Source: JANNRW01 sp031401815 (GTDB lineage: Bacteria > Desulfobacterota > Desulfuromonadia > Geobacterales > DSM-12255). Taken from it: a DNA stretch of 13,542 nt. Position numbers and translations under genes: made by a program. Numbering within the stretch: position 1 is the stretch's first letter; each line of letters opens with the position of its first letter. Shown here piece after piece: positions 1 through 6,516 of the stretch. The stretch is from positions 1 to 13,542 of the forward strand of contig JANNRW010000180.1 in NCBI GenBank assembly GCA_031401815.1, in the 5' to 3' direction. The notes beneath the pieces are model-generated. The model worked only from the letters and a program-made list of their open reading frames with translations. It was not told the origin of the DNA and searched no databases.

Positions 1-506
1 TCTGTAAGAGGGTTGAGTAAAGTTAAATGACAATCACCGGATGACTCATCAGAGAATCTTTTTAAGAGAAAAAGAGATCTGGTTTTAACCTCTGGTTCAA
101 TCAACCGGCACAATTGTATGATCCTCTGCAAAGTCTCCAGACATTTCAAAGGATTATTTAAATCTATCGCGATCGTCGCTAACATCTTTTGATTCCTAGG
201 TCTAGCAGGAAACTTAGATGGTTTACTTCTTGCTTTATATTTTGGTAAAAGCCCCTCAATACCTTGTTTCTGGTAAGCTACTTGCCAACGAAATAATGTA
301 GTTACGGTTACCCCTCTTAACTGCGCATAAGCTTCCAGGGCCTTGGTATGTGAAAACTCCTTTCCAAGCTTCACCTTTTGGAGTGGCTTAAACTTGTTTT
401 CAAAGTCTTTAAGTAGAAAGAACCGTTTAATTGCACGTTTTTTGTTGAAATTGGCAGCATCATTAATTTGGTTGAGTTCGTCTAAATACCTGATTCTCAA
501 ATCCAT
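1..506 (-). CDS. HTH protein, probable transposase N-terminal part, cut by the window edge
   Basis: An open frame starts at ATG 506 and runs without a stop for 168 codons to the first base of the window, so the C-terminus is unseen. It begins MDLRIRYLDELNQIN. Around residues 60-95 is a helix-turn-helix stretch (GVTVTTLFRWQVAYQKQGIE) followed by GLLPKYKARSKPSKF. This pattern of HTH, 'GI-GL' turn and basic linker is usual at the N-terminus of DDE transposases and integrases. No catalytic DDE residues are visible because that part would lie beyond position 1. No clear Shine-Dalgarno is seen; GGGAA lies before the start. The stretch is more AT-rich than the phage genes beside it, and the gene begins only 90 bp after the tape measure stop, where another tail gene would be expected. 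I infer an insertion after the tape measure gene. The family is not identified. Confidence 0.55.
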   Translation of the reverse strand, partial: MDLRIRYLDELNQINDAANFNKKRAIKRFFLLKDFENKFKPLQKVKLGKEFSHTKALEAYAQLRGVTVTTLFRWQVAYQKQGIEGLLPKYKARSKPSKFPARPRNQKMLATIAIDLNNPLKCLETLQRIIQLCRLIEPEVKTRSLFLLKRFSDESSGDCHLTLLNPLT

Positions 507-595
507 ATATAATTCCCTTTGAACCAATATTAAGCCAAGCTTAACACAAGTTCCAGAGTTCTGCCTTTTTAGCTATTTGTCTCTGTAAATCAAAA

Positions 596-2905
596 CTACA
601 TACCTTCGGTGGTAGTAAGAGCTTCAAAAAAACTGCCACGATTGCTACTGTGGGTAACGACTTTAGTGGACATGCTATTAACTCGTGTGAAGGCACGAGC
701 CAGCTCATCAAAATGAACATCGATAGTGATATTATTGCCTTCTGTAGCTCCAGAGCCGATCACCGCTGGGGGCTGCATCCCTTTTGTAAATAGCTCCCGC
801 ACCCATGATTGTGTTGGATCCGGACCGCTGAAGGGGGAGATGACCGGCGCGGCGGGCGGTTGTTGAATGACAAACTGCCGAGACTTTAGCTGGTCTGTTT
901 GCGGCACGGGTAGACGGGCAAGCCCGTCTATAGTTTGGCGATTAGCGAGTAGCATTGATCGCTCGCTTGCAGACAATACAGAGACATTAGGTATTGGTTC
1001 GCCATCGTACCCGGCAATCCGCTTCGCCAGTGGCTTGCCTGTTGGGGGCACAAGTGGGCGGGGATACCCGTCCTTAATCTGCTGAGTAACCGGTAATCTG
1101 GAACGCTCCAATACAGGCAAAGCAGAGGTATTATCTGATACGTTTTTGGTTTGGACAGGAACCCGTTTTTGGGGTGAAGGGACTATTTTCCTGGTATTAA
1201 AGACTCCCTGCCAATTAGATCGGCGCTTCAGTTCAGTATCAATAGCTTTTACCTGGAAAGAGTTCGCGCCTCCACCTAAGACCATATGCTGCGAGCGCAG
1301 TTTTGTGAGATCTGATGTGCTTCGCCAGGTTGCTTCATTCTCGGCTAATTGTTTTCCAATCGTGCTCGATAACGCACCGCCAAAGCCTGCGATAATCGCC
1401 GGTGTCCCCGCAATAGTTGCCGCTCCGAATGCTGTCGCAAACGATGATCCGGCTGCTGCTCCAGCTCCTGCACCGGCTCCTGAGCTGGTTATTAGTTCAG
1501 CGCCTGAACCGGTTGTTTTCGGCACACCTGGCACACTACTGTCAGGCCAGTTTGTGACAAAGACGGGAGTGATGCCTGCTGCCGCCTGAAGAATTTTGCC
1601 TTCAGCTACACCAAGGGCGGTGCTACTATTCAGTCCGCCGACCTTTTTCTTTGCCCAATCGCCAAGAATTTTATTGCCAAGCTTGGATAGTACATAAGTC
1701 CCCGTGACAATAGCAGCAGTACCGCCGAGCATCTGTTTACCAGATAATTCAAGTCCACCATTTTCTTTCTTGTCTAGTAAAAACTGGATCCAATTTGCTA
1801 ACGATTCATTGATAGGTTTGACAAAAGCATCTGCTCCCTGGCGGAGAGTGTTTTTCAAACGACCGGACTGGTCAATAAGGTTTCTTGTAGCCTCACTGAA
1901 ATCTCTCCTCAATGTCCCACTAGCATCTTTAATCATGCCGGTCATTCTGGCGACTTCACTTAGATTATTAGATTGAAGCAGAGTGCGAAGACCTTTGATC
2001 GTGTCCAGATCAGACTGACCGAAAGCAGCTTGAACAAAGCTGTCACGCTGAAAATCAGTTTTAAGGGTGTCATACTTCTGCTTGATATTCTTGAGTACTT
2101 CAAGAGGATCGCGACGAGATCCCGATTCGGAATAAAAACGAATTCCAGTACCTTTTTGAGCAACAGACATATATTTCATATTGGTAAAAACGCGTAGCGT
2201 GGAGTCGGCAAGGGTAGCAAGCCGTTCCGGCTGGCGTTCCACTTTGGATAGTGCTTCGATGAAGCCGAGGGTTTTATTAAAATCCAAACCAGCTGCCTGA
2301 GCATTGACTCCGACGCGGGAAAAAATCTGCGATAGGCTTTCTAATTCGGCATTACCCAAGCGGCCAGCTACGGTCATTTTATCCAAAAGTTCAAGAGCCT
2401 GGCCGGGTTTAGCAAGATCAAACTGGAATGCTTGGGCGGCTACCGTAAGTCCATCTGATAGCGTTTCCGCTTTGGCACCTGTAACCGCCATGGCAACATT
2501 AACACCATCCAGAGTTGACGTAGCCTCTTTCATATTGAGGCCGGACTGAACCAGTGAATTAAACCCGTTCTTCAGGCTCTCAATATTTTGCCCACTATCC
2601 CTTCCCATACGAAAAAGATCAGAGCGCAATAAGTTGACTTTTCCTGAACCTACGCCAGCGGTCTGGCCGATCTGAGAGAGATCTTTATCCATCTGAGCTG
2701 ATATCCTGAACTGCTGAAGAACACCAATCGTCACCCCCAAAGCTGCCAAGCCCCCCTGCACAGAAGTGGAGACCTGCCGGATAGCTGACAGCTCTTGCCG
2801 GGCTCTGGAGCTGAAGCGGCGGAATCCTTGCTCTGATTCACTAAGTTCTCGTTTTAAACCGGTGGAGCGGGCCATCAGCTCCACAAAAAGCTTCATATTT
2901 GGCAT
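596..2905 (-). CDS. Phage tail tape measure protein
   Basis: This 769-residue protein is a tail tape measure protein, which sets tail length and lies inside the tail tube. Residues 15-65 are helical and start with charged heptad-like sequence. Residues about 70-340 match the conserved tape measure core: helical, with SLKNGFNSLVQSGL, a conserved-type AVTGAKAETLSDG segment and QAAFGQSDLDTIKGL. A Gly/Ala-rich hydrophobic part (about 466-515) follows, preceded by PVFVTNWP, a motif I associate with tape measure proteins of Mu-like phages. The tail ends in a beta-rich NNITIDVHF region. ATG 2905 is preceded by GGGAG about 10 nt upstream; ATG 2893 (MKLFVEL) is an alternative start. It appears complete at both ends. 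In Mu-like phages the tape measure follows tube and chaperone genes and precedes the tail-tip genes; here neither set is recognisable. Confidence 0.88.
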   Translation of the reverse strand: MPNMKLFVELMARSTGLKRELSESEQGFRRFSSRARQELSAIRQVSTSVQGGLAALGVTIGVLQQFRISAQMDKDLSQIGQTAGVGSGKVNLLRSDLFRMGRDSGQNIESLKNGFNSLVQSGLNMKEATSTLDGVNVAMAVTGAKAETLSDGLTVAAQAFQFDLAKPGQALELLDKMTVAGRLGNAELESLSQIFSRVGVNAQAAGLDFNKTLGFIEALSKVERQPERLATLADSTLRVFTNMKYMSVAQKGTGIRFYSESGSRRDPLEVLKNIKQKYDTLKTDFQRDSFVQAAFGQSDLDTIKGLRTLLQSNNLSEVARMTGMIKDASGTLRRDFSEATRNLIDQSGRLKNTLRQGADAFVKPINESLANWIQFLLDKKENGGLELSGKQMLGGTAAIVTGTYVLSKLGNKILGDWAKKKVGGLNSSTALGVAEGKILQAAAGITPVFVTNWPDSSVPGVPKTTGSGAELITSSGAGAGAGAAAGSSFATAFGAATIAGTPAIIAGFGGALSSTIGKQLAENEATWRSTSDLTKLRSQHMVLGGGANSFQVKAIDTELKRRSNWQGVFNTRKIVPSPQKRVPVQTKNVSDNTSALPVLERSRLPVTQQIKDGYPRPLVPPTGKPLAKRIAGYDGEPIPNVSVLSASERSMLLANRQTIDGLARLPVPQTDQLKSRQFVIQQPPAAPVISPFSGPDPTQSWVRELFTKGMQPPAVIGSGATEGNNITIDVHFDELARAFTRVNSMSTKVVTHSSNRGSFFEALTTTEGM

Positions 2906-2970
2906 GATGATTGATCTCCCTTGTAATACTAGCCATTAATATCTTAATAGACGCAGACTCGGTTCAATTG

Positions 2971-3195
2971 CTAACTGCTTAGCGTCTTGATGCGATACTC
3001 GAGCGCCTCAATTTCATTGATTGCGCAATCAAACAATTCCATTAGTCGATTGTATTTATCGACTTCTATAATTTTTAGACCGTTCTGTTCAAGAAGTTCC
3101 AGAAAAGTGTCGATCTCGCTTTGATTAGCATGCTGAAGAAGATTGAGCCACGTTTCTTCCGGATCAGCCGATTGCTCTTTCCATAGCTCAGCCAT
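2971..3195 (-). CDS. Small coiled-coil protein, paralogue of the 5167-5508 gene product
   Basis: This is a 74-residue acidic helical protein of unknown function. ATG 3195 is chosen because AAGGG lies 5 nt upstream; a GTG six bases earlier gives the 76-residue version. The last 50 residues contain LKIIEVDKYNRLMELF followed by EIEALEYRIKTL. This parallels LVVIDKEDYEELVKVV and EIDALELRIKRL at the end of the protein encoded at 5167-5508, so the two genes look like diverged copies. The heptad spacing of Ile and Leu in the last 25 residues suggests a short coiled coil. It starts 18 nt after the preceding gene and ends 65 bp before the tape measure start. By position it could be taken for a tail assembly chaperone, but its paralogue sits among early genes, which argues for a regulatory or accessory role. 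Confidence 0.6.
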   Translation of the reverse strand: MAELWKEQSADPEETWLNLLQHANQSEIDTFLELLEQNGLKIIEVDKYNRLMELFDCAINEIEALEYRIKTLSS

Positions 3196-3213
3196 GACCA
3201 CCCTTTTTTATTG

Positions 3214-3561
3214 TTATTTAACTTCCATTCTTCCAGATGGATGCTTCGTGATCCCCGCGTCTTTCATTTTTCCCGCCAGATAGTCAACCGGTATGACTCC
3301 CAGTTGCCGACAAATTTCAATTTCTTCAGCCGTAAGACTGCAAGCGGCGGATTGTGCCTGCAACTTATTTAATTCCTCCGGGGTAATCCCCATAAGCTTC
3401 ATTACTGCCTGCTCAGCTTCTTTGATCTTGGCTTTTTGCCAATGATCAACAGAATCCGGCAGGCTCGAATTCAAGTAAAGATTCTCTTCTTTTGTCGCAA
3501 TGTAGTCATTGGGATTTACCCCCATGAGATTACAAATCTTCAGTTCCTGCTCTGTTATCAT
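3214..3561 (-). CDS. Small protein with a threefold helix motif resembling the Mu gpI (protease/scaffold) C-terminus
   Basis: This is a 115-residue protein. ATG 3561 has AAAGGAG 8 nt upstream, a good ribosome binding site, and the gene overlaps the end of the preceding activator gene by 32 nt. Three similar segments are visible: residues 3-22 (TEQELKICNLMGVNPNDYIA), 48-66 (KEAEQAVMKLMGITPEELN) and 76-96 (SLTAEEIEICRQLGVIPVDY). The shared pattern is E-x-x-[IV]-x-x-x-[ML]-G-[VI]-x-P-x-[DE]. From memory, such 'CxxLGVsPeDYl' segments occur near the C-terminus of the Mu-like prophage I protein, the protease and scaffold precursor. I cannot test this here. If true, this could be a remnant or stand-alone relative of a head gene next to the tape measure. 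It may instead be an unrelated adaptor. Function unknown. Confidence 0.6.
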   Translation of the reverse strand: MITEQELKICNLMGVNPNDYIATKEENLYLNSSLPDSVDHWQKAKIKEAEQAVMKLMGITPEELNKLQAQSAACSLTAEEIEICRQLGVIPVDYLAGKMKDAGITKHPSGRMEVK

Positions 3562-4069
3562 AATTTAGACTCCTTTCTGATGCCAAACGTATTGCTTCTC
3601 GTGCAACCCACCTCGAACAACCATACTTATTTGAGAACTCTGACGGTCTCTCACCCTGCCATAAACCAGCAAGAAATTTACTCTGTCCCCCTTGTGGAGG
3701 CCTTCCAGGCGTTTTAATGCCGTTCTTGCGGAATATGTTATGAATAGCTACTAAAGACATTCCAACTTTAGCCGCATAATCAACAACCCTTTCCCCCGGA
3801 TAATTATCGATAATTTCTTTATGTTTCTGCCTGACAAACTCCTTCGTGAATCTCTGTATATACACTTTACCAAATTCTGTTTTTTGCAGCTGTTGCGCAG
3901 CTTTTATACCGATGCAATCAATAACAGCCTGAAAACTGGAATCATTTTTTATAGTTCGCGCAGTGTTCGGCCGGTTAATATAAATCTCTCGACCTGCAAA
4001 TTCATGGCAAAGCTTTGCGGCAAGTTCCAGTCCGATTATTTCTATGAGTTTATCCAGTTTATTAGACAT
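3530..4069 (-). CDS. Mor/C-family-like transcription activator with duplicated dimerisation and HTH segments
   Basis: This 179-residue protein starts at ATG 4069, overlapping the previous gene's stop by 8 nt, with GGGGGGAGA directly upstream. Residues 8-33 (LIEIIGLELAAKLCHEFAGR, then EIYINR) and 49-73 (VIDCIGIKAAQQLQKTEFGK, then VYIQR) are two copies of the helix-plus-strand segment that forms the dimerisation part of Mor-type activators; Mu Mor has ICKHLGGGQVYIPR there. Residues 85-116 (NYPGERVVDYAAKVGMSLVA) form a helix-turn-helix like the C-terminal one in Mor. Residues 131-163 (LWQGERPSEFSNKYGCSRWV) look like a second copy, sharing the GER turn. The order is dimer, dimer, HTH, HTH, against one of each in Mor. 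In Mu such proteins bind middle or late promoters and recruit RNA polymerase. Its place right after a normal Mor-type gene suggests it acts as a second, C-like activator. The exact role is inferred. Confidence 0.65.
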   Translation of the reverse strand: MSNKLDKLIEIIGLELAAKLCHEFAGREIYINRPNTARTIKNDSSFQAVIDCIGIKAAQQLQKTEFGKVYIQRFTKEFVRQKHKEIIDNYPGERVVDYAAKVGMSLVAIHNIFRKNGIKTPGRPPQGGQSKFLAGLWQGERPSEFSNKYGCSRWVAREAIRLASERSLNYDNRAGTEDL

Positions 4070-4484
4070 TCTCCCCCCGCTCTTGTCTGACTTTAAGAAC
4101 CGCAGCAATCCCGTTAATATCCGGTTTTCCCCGCCCTTTTTCGCTTTCACGGTTTATTAATTTATAAATCCAAACGCTCGACAGCCCGTGTTTTTTAGCA
4201 AGAGTCTGATGGTTTTTACCGTCAAACTCGGCCATGATCGCGGCGGCTCTTTCGGCATATCTGACAGAATCTTGCTTGGGAAGATACCAGGTTACCCCGC
4301 CGTAAGCAGCAGTAATGCATTTCACAATGTCCGTAGCAGTCAAAACTGCGACGGTGTTATTTACCCCTTTGTCAATCAGTGTCTTAACAATAATCATCAT
4401 CAGGCCTATAATTAAACCTTCCCGGCTTTTTTCCCGGTGAAGCCTGTATTCATCCTGTTGCGTTGTAATGGTTAACCCCTCCAA
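4062..4484 (-). CDS. mor: Mor-type transcription activator of late genes
   Basis: This protein has about 140 residues. The region from about residue 47 on follows Mu Mor closely in pattern: TATDIVKCITAAYGGVTWYLPK (dimerisation helix and strand, about 49-70), a basic linker, then IMAEFDGKNHQTLAKKHGLS (about 83-102) leading into VWIYKLINRE, equivalent to the 'FNGRNVSELTTRYGVTFNTVYKAIRR' helix-turn-helix. Mor of Mu activates the middle promoter, allowing expression of later functions. The start is uncertain. TTG 4484 overlaps the previous gene by 13 nt, and a GGAGGGG sequence sits just inside it, so a start slightly further in (an ATT codon) is possible; the first internal ATG would remove about 28 residues. 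The last bases overlap the next activator gene. Residues 20-35 are hydrophobic and are not part of the usual Mor pattern. Confidence 0.8.
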   Translation of the reverse strand: MEGLTITTQQDEYRLHREKSREGLIIGLMMIIVKTLIDKGVNNTVAVLTATDIVKCITAAYGGVTWYLPKQDSVRYAERAAAIMAEFDGKNHQTLAKKHGLSSVWIYKLINRESEKGRGKPDINGIAAVLKVRQERGENV

Positions 4485-5167
4485 CCCGACAAATGAGGAT
4501 TATTCCGGTTCCAGGCATAAGCCGGGCTCGTCCGCCATCCGCAAGCAAGGCAGCGGTAGACGTCATCATCCCACTTTTCCCTGAATTGATTCTCCCTGGT
4601 GTTATCCATATACCCCCCGCAACGGCGGCATTTGCCTTGATAAACGGAGTAGAGTTTTGATTTTTCATGCCGGGTTTTGTTCTCTTTGAAGAGCGCTGTA
4701 ATCTCTGCCCGTGTTTCAACTTCTTCATCTTCACCCATAAAAAGTAATTGAAGCTCTCTGGCCAACTCTCCATTGTCGCCAACAAGTGCGTTTAAACTAT
4801 CCAGATCAAGATCATCACCAGCATTACCGACGTTGTTCAAACAATCCAGGTTAAACTCAAACCCCGGCGCTTGCTCGCCGATCCGGACGCTATCCAGCTC
4901 CTCTAGCTCTTCTTGCTCATCGAAAATCAGCGGTGCGGAATCTACATGAGCTGGCCTCACAAGCTGCAATAGCGGTCTCTCCGGCTGATTATCCAGCCCT
5001 CCGCAACCCTGACAGCGCAAGTCACCCCATCCACCCCCGCTTTTTTGTTGTTGCCGGTCACAATCAACAACTGTTAACCGGCAGCTTTGGCGTATGCAAA
5101 CAGCCGTGTTTACAGCTAGCCACTCTTCATAATCAAGTGAGTTATCCAGTAGGGCGGCAACCTGCAT
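4472..5167 (-). CDS. Cysteine-rich zinc-ribbon early protein of unknown function
   Basis: This 231-residue protein starts at ATG 5167, sharing one base with the previous stop (TAATG), so it is probably translationally coupled. Three parts are visible. Residues 20-56 contain five cysteines (C24, C29, C36, C52, C55, the last two as CQGCGG). Residues 82-160 are strongly acidic and low in cysteine. Residues 178-222 hold a four-cysteine ribbon: C180-x2-C183 (CRRCGG), then after 22 residues C206-x2-C209 (CLACGW), followed by an aromatic RTSPAYAWNRNN. CxxC pairs with this spacing usually bind zinc, and a ribbon at the C-terminus suggests nucleic-acid or protein binding. I do not recognise the family. 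It lies directly upstream of the Mor-type activator, overlapping it, so it may take part in the early-to-late switch. Confidence 0.6.
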   Translation of the reverse strand: MQVAALLDNSLDYEEWLAVNTAVCIRQSCRLTVVDCDRQQQKSGGGWGDLRCQGCGGLDNQPERPLLQLVRPAHVDSAPLIFDEQEELEELDSVRIGEQAPGFEFNLDCLNNVGNAGDDLDLDSLNALVGDNGELARELQLLFMGEDEEVETRAEITALFKENKTRHEKSKLYSVYQGKCRRCGGYMDNTRENQFREKWDDDVYRCLACGWRTSPAYAWNRNNPHLSGWRG

Positions 5168-5508
5168 TAATGTCGCTCCGCCAATCTCTTTATCCGTAAT
5201 TCAAGAGCGTCAATCTCTTCGCTCTGCCGGTCAACAACCTTGACAAGTTCTTCATAATCCTCCTTGTCAATCACAACTAGCCCGGCCTGGTCAAATGCAG
5301 CCAGGGCGGATCTAACCCGCTTCAGGTTAATCCCCATGATAGACCTCCTTTTTTTCACTGTAGCGGTCTGGCTGTCGCCTTCAAGCCGATATTTACGGGC
5401 AAAATTAATAAATGAAGTCGCCAGCGGCTCGATCTCCCGGCATCTATCCGCAAGGTCAAGAATGATTGTGCCAATTGCGGCCGCTTTCGCCTTCCACTCC
5501 CCGCTCAT
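5167..5508 (-). CDS. Small early helical protein with a strong in-frame internal start
   Basis: The frame is open from TTG 5610, but ATG 5508 (MSGEWKAKAAAIGTII) is preferred because AGAGGAG lies 5-6 nt upstream; this gives 113 residues. The first half is helical (about residues 1-45). It is followed by a basic KKRRSI and then a second methionine at 5337 (MGINLKRVRS). That methionine is preceded by AAAAAGGAGG with six-base spacing, which is the best Shine-Dalgarno seen in the window and would give a separate 56-residue product. The second half ends in EIDALELRIKRLAERH, a probable short coiled coil, and resembles the C-terminus of the 2971-3195 product. The stop overlaps the next gene's start (TAATG). 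Function unknown. Either one protein with an internal-start isoform, or two genes joined in frame. Confidence 0.6.
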   Translation of the reverse strand: MSGEWKAKAAAIGTIILDLADRCREIEPLATSFINFARKYRLEGDSQTATVKKRRSIMGINLKRVRSALAAFDQAGLVVIDKEDYEELVKVVDRQSEEIDALELRIKRLAERH

Positions 5509-5606
5509 GTCATCTCCTCTTGGCTTGCTCATCAGTTCCCGGCTGCCACACCGGGAAGACAGGGGAGATCCCCCTGTTTCGCGTTTACCTACCTCGGTAA
5601 ATAGCG

Positions 5607-5963
5607 TCAAGTTTTAACAATTTGCTGCGCCCAGATTTCGGCATAAGACAGACCAAACGTCTTTGCCATGTTAATTTCCTCGAGCTTTGCATCTCTGGCT
5701 TCTTTAGTGCTTGCTGATATGGCTTTAGCCGTAAGAAACTTCTCTGCAAGCCCTTCGGCAAGTTCTTTCTTGCCACTATCACTTAAACTCGAAAACATCA
5801 CGTACTCTTCAAAGCTCAGCATGTATTTAATCTCCTTTTCCTTTTGTAGTCTGGCCAGTTTAACCACTTTGAGTGACCATCCGGCCAGATTTGTGTTTTT
5901 TGTGCCACTGTAGTAATTTAGAACCGTCTTTAAACTGTCTTTAAATTTGCTGACGTTTAACAT
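5607..5963 (-). CDS. Small early protein, unknown function
   Basis: This 118-residue protein begins at ATG 5963, one base inside the previous stop (TAATG). It starts MLNVSKFKDSLKTVLNYYSG. Residues 25-47 are Lys-rich (LKVVKLARLQKEKEIKY). A second methionine at 5822 (MLSFEEYVMFSSLSDSG) is preceded by AAAAGGAG at about 9 nt, so a 71-residue internal product is possible. The rest is predicted helical, with Ala, Lys and Glu-rich sequence (about 65-100) and an ending SYAEIWAQQIVKT. No known motif, signal peptide or membrane segment is seen. In Mu this interval carries small non-essential early genes plus gam and gp16; I see no Gam-like or Gp16-like pattern here. Confidence 0.55.
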   Translation of the reverse strand: MLNVSKFKDSLKTVLNYYSGTKNTNLAGWSLKVVKLARLQKEKEIKYMLSFEEYVMFSSLSDSGKKELAEGLAEKFLTAKAISASTKEARDAKLEEINMAKTFGLSYAEIWAQQIVKT

Positions 5964-6148
5964 TAAGATGCTTCCCTTGCCTCCCCCTTGCCCTTTGATA
6001 ATAAAGACCGCTCCTTGTCCATTTTTACTCGTTCGCTCTTTATTGTTTTTCCTTCAACAGTCTCTTGTTTACTCTTTGTGAATAGTGTCTCCCTCTTTTT
6101 TCGCCTCCATTGCTCATCCTGTTTCCAGTCGTAATAGCTACAATGCAT
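5963..6148 (-). CDS. Small highly charged early protein
   Basis: This ORF begins MHCSYYDWKQDEQWRRKKRE and is very rich in Lys, Arg and Glu, with almost no hydrophobic core after residue 15. ATG 6148 lies just past the stop of the upstream 42-codon gene (TGATATG), with AGG about 7 nt upstream. An earlier ATG at 6166 would overlap that gene by 17 nt and add six residues. It ends at 5963, overlapping the next start by one base, which supports it as a translated link in the early operon. The composition suggests a disordered, nucleic-acid-associating or regulatory peptide, but nothing specific is recognisable. Confidence 0.45.
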   Translation of the reverse strand: MHCSYYDWKQDEQWRRKKRETLFTKSKQETVEGKTIKSERVKMDKERSLLSKGKGEAREAS

Positions 6149-6149
6149 A

Positions 6150-6278
6150 TCATAACCTGCAACCATTCAGAGCCATCCGGTTAGCGGCGGCGGTAGCCCC
6201 TTGCATGGCACGGCGGCGGGCGGCTATCAGTCTGGCTTTTGCAATCTGTTCTTCGATAAAGCGTTTAATAGTTTTCAT
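6150..6278 (-). CDS. Very small basic early peptide (42 residues)
   Basis: ATG 6278 is preceded by GGAG at 8 nt (ggagtttttagc ATG) and opens a 42-codon frame ending at TGA 6150. The product, beginning MKTIKRFIEEQIAKARLIAA, is a single basic Ala- and Arg-rich helix with RRRAMQGATAAANR in the middle. Its start lies just beyond the stop of the upstream gene at 6280, and its stop abuts the ATG of the next gene. The tight fit between two other small genes and a usable ribosome binding site support it as real despite its size. Function unknown. Confidence 0.45.
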   Translation of the reverse strand: MKTIKRFIEEQIAKARLIAARRRAMQGATAAANRMALNGCRL

Positions 6279-6279
6279 G

Positions 6280-6516
6280 CTAAAAACTCCTTTTCAGGGA
6301 GATAAAGTTTTCTAAAAGTGCGTTTGAAGCATCAAGGTTACGTTTTGCTAAACTCAAGGCTAAAGCGGCGATTGATTCGGTATCAGGCATATTTTCTTTA
6401 CAAAGACTTGATACTGCTTGCCATGCCGCCAGTTCGTAAATTGCTGCAAACGTTTGCATGTTGTGCGCAGCATTATTTGCCTCATAGATAAGTTTTTGGT
6501 ATTCGTCAGTGCTCAC
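6280..6516 (-). CDS. Small early protein directly downstream of the MuB-type gene
   Basis: This 78-residue protein starts at GTG 6516, overlapping the stop of the ATPase gene as GTGA, so translation is probably coupled. It is Ala-rich and helical: LIYEANNAAHNMQTFAAIYE in the first half and IAALALSLAKRNLDASNALL in the second. There is no membrane-length hydrophobic run and no known motif. I do not recognise it. Its coupling to the ATPase gene makes a role in early phage growth likely, but that rests on position only. Confidence 0.55.
   Translation of the reverse strand: MSTDEYQKLIYEANNAAHNMQTFAAIYELAAWQAVSSLCKENMPDTESIAALALSLAKRNLDASNALLENFISLKRSF

Noticed and set aside
2971..3561. Pair of tail assembly chaperone genes with programmed frameshift before the tape measure gene
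   Set aside because: The two ORFs do not overlap (18-nt gap), no slippery sequence joins them, and the second resembles an early gene product.
4450..4785. 111-codon minus-strand ORF overlapping the zinc-ribbon gene
   Set aside because: Different frame, no good start; the zinc-ribbon frame has paired CxxC motifs and coupled start and stop.
5167..6516. Gam-type nuclease inhibitor or Gp16 among the small early genes
   Set aside because: Lengths and sequence patterns do not match either family; naming would be guesswork.
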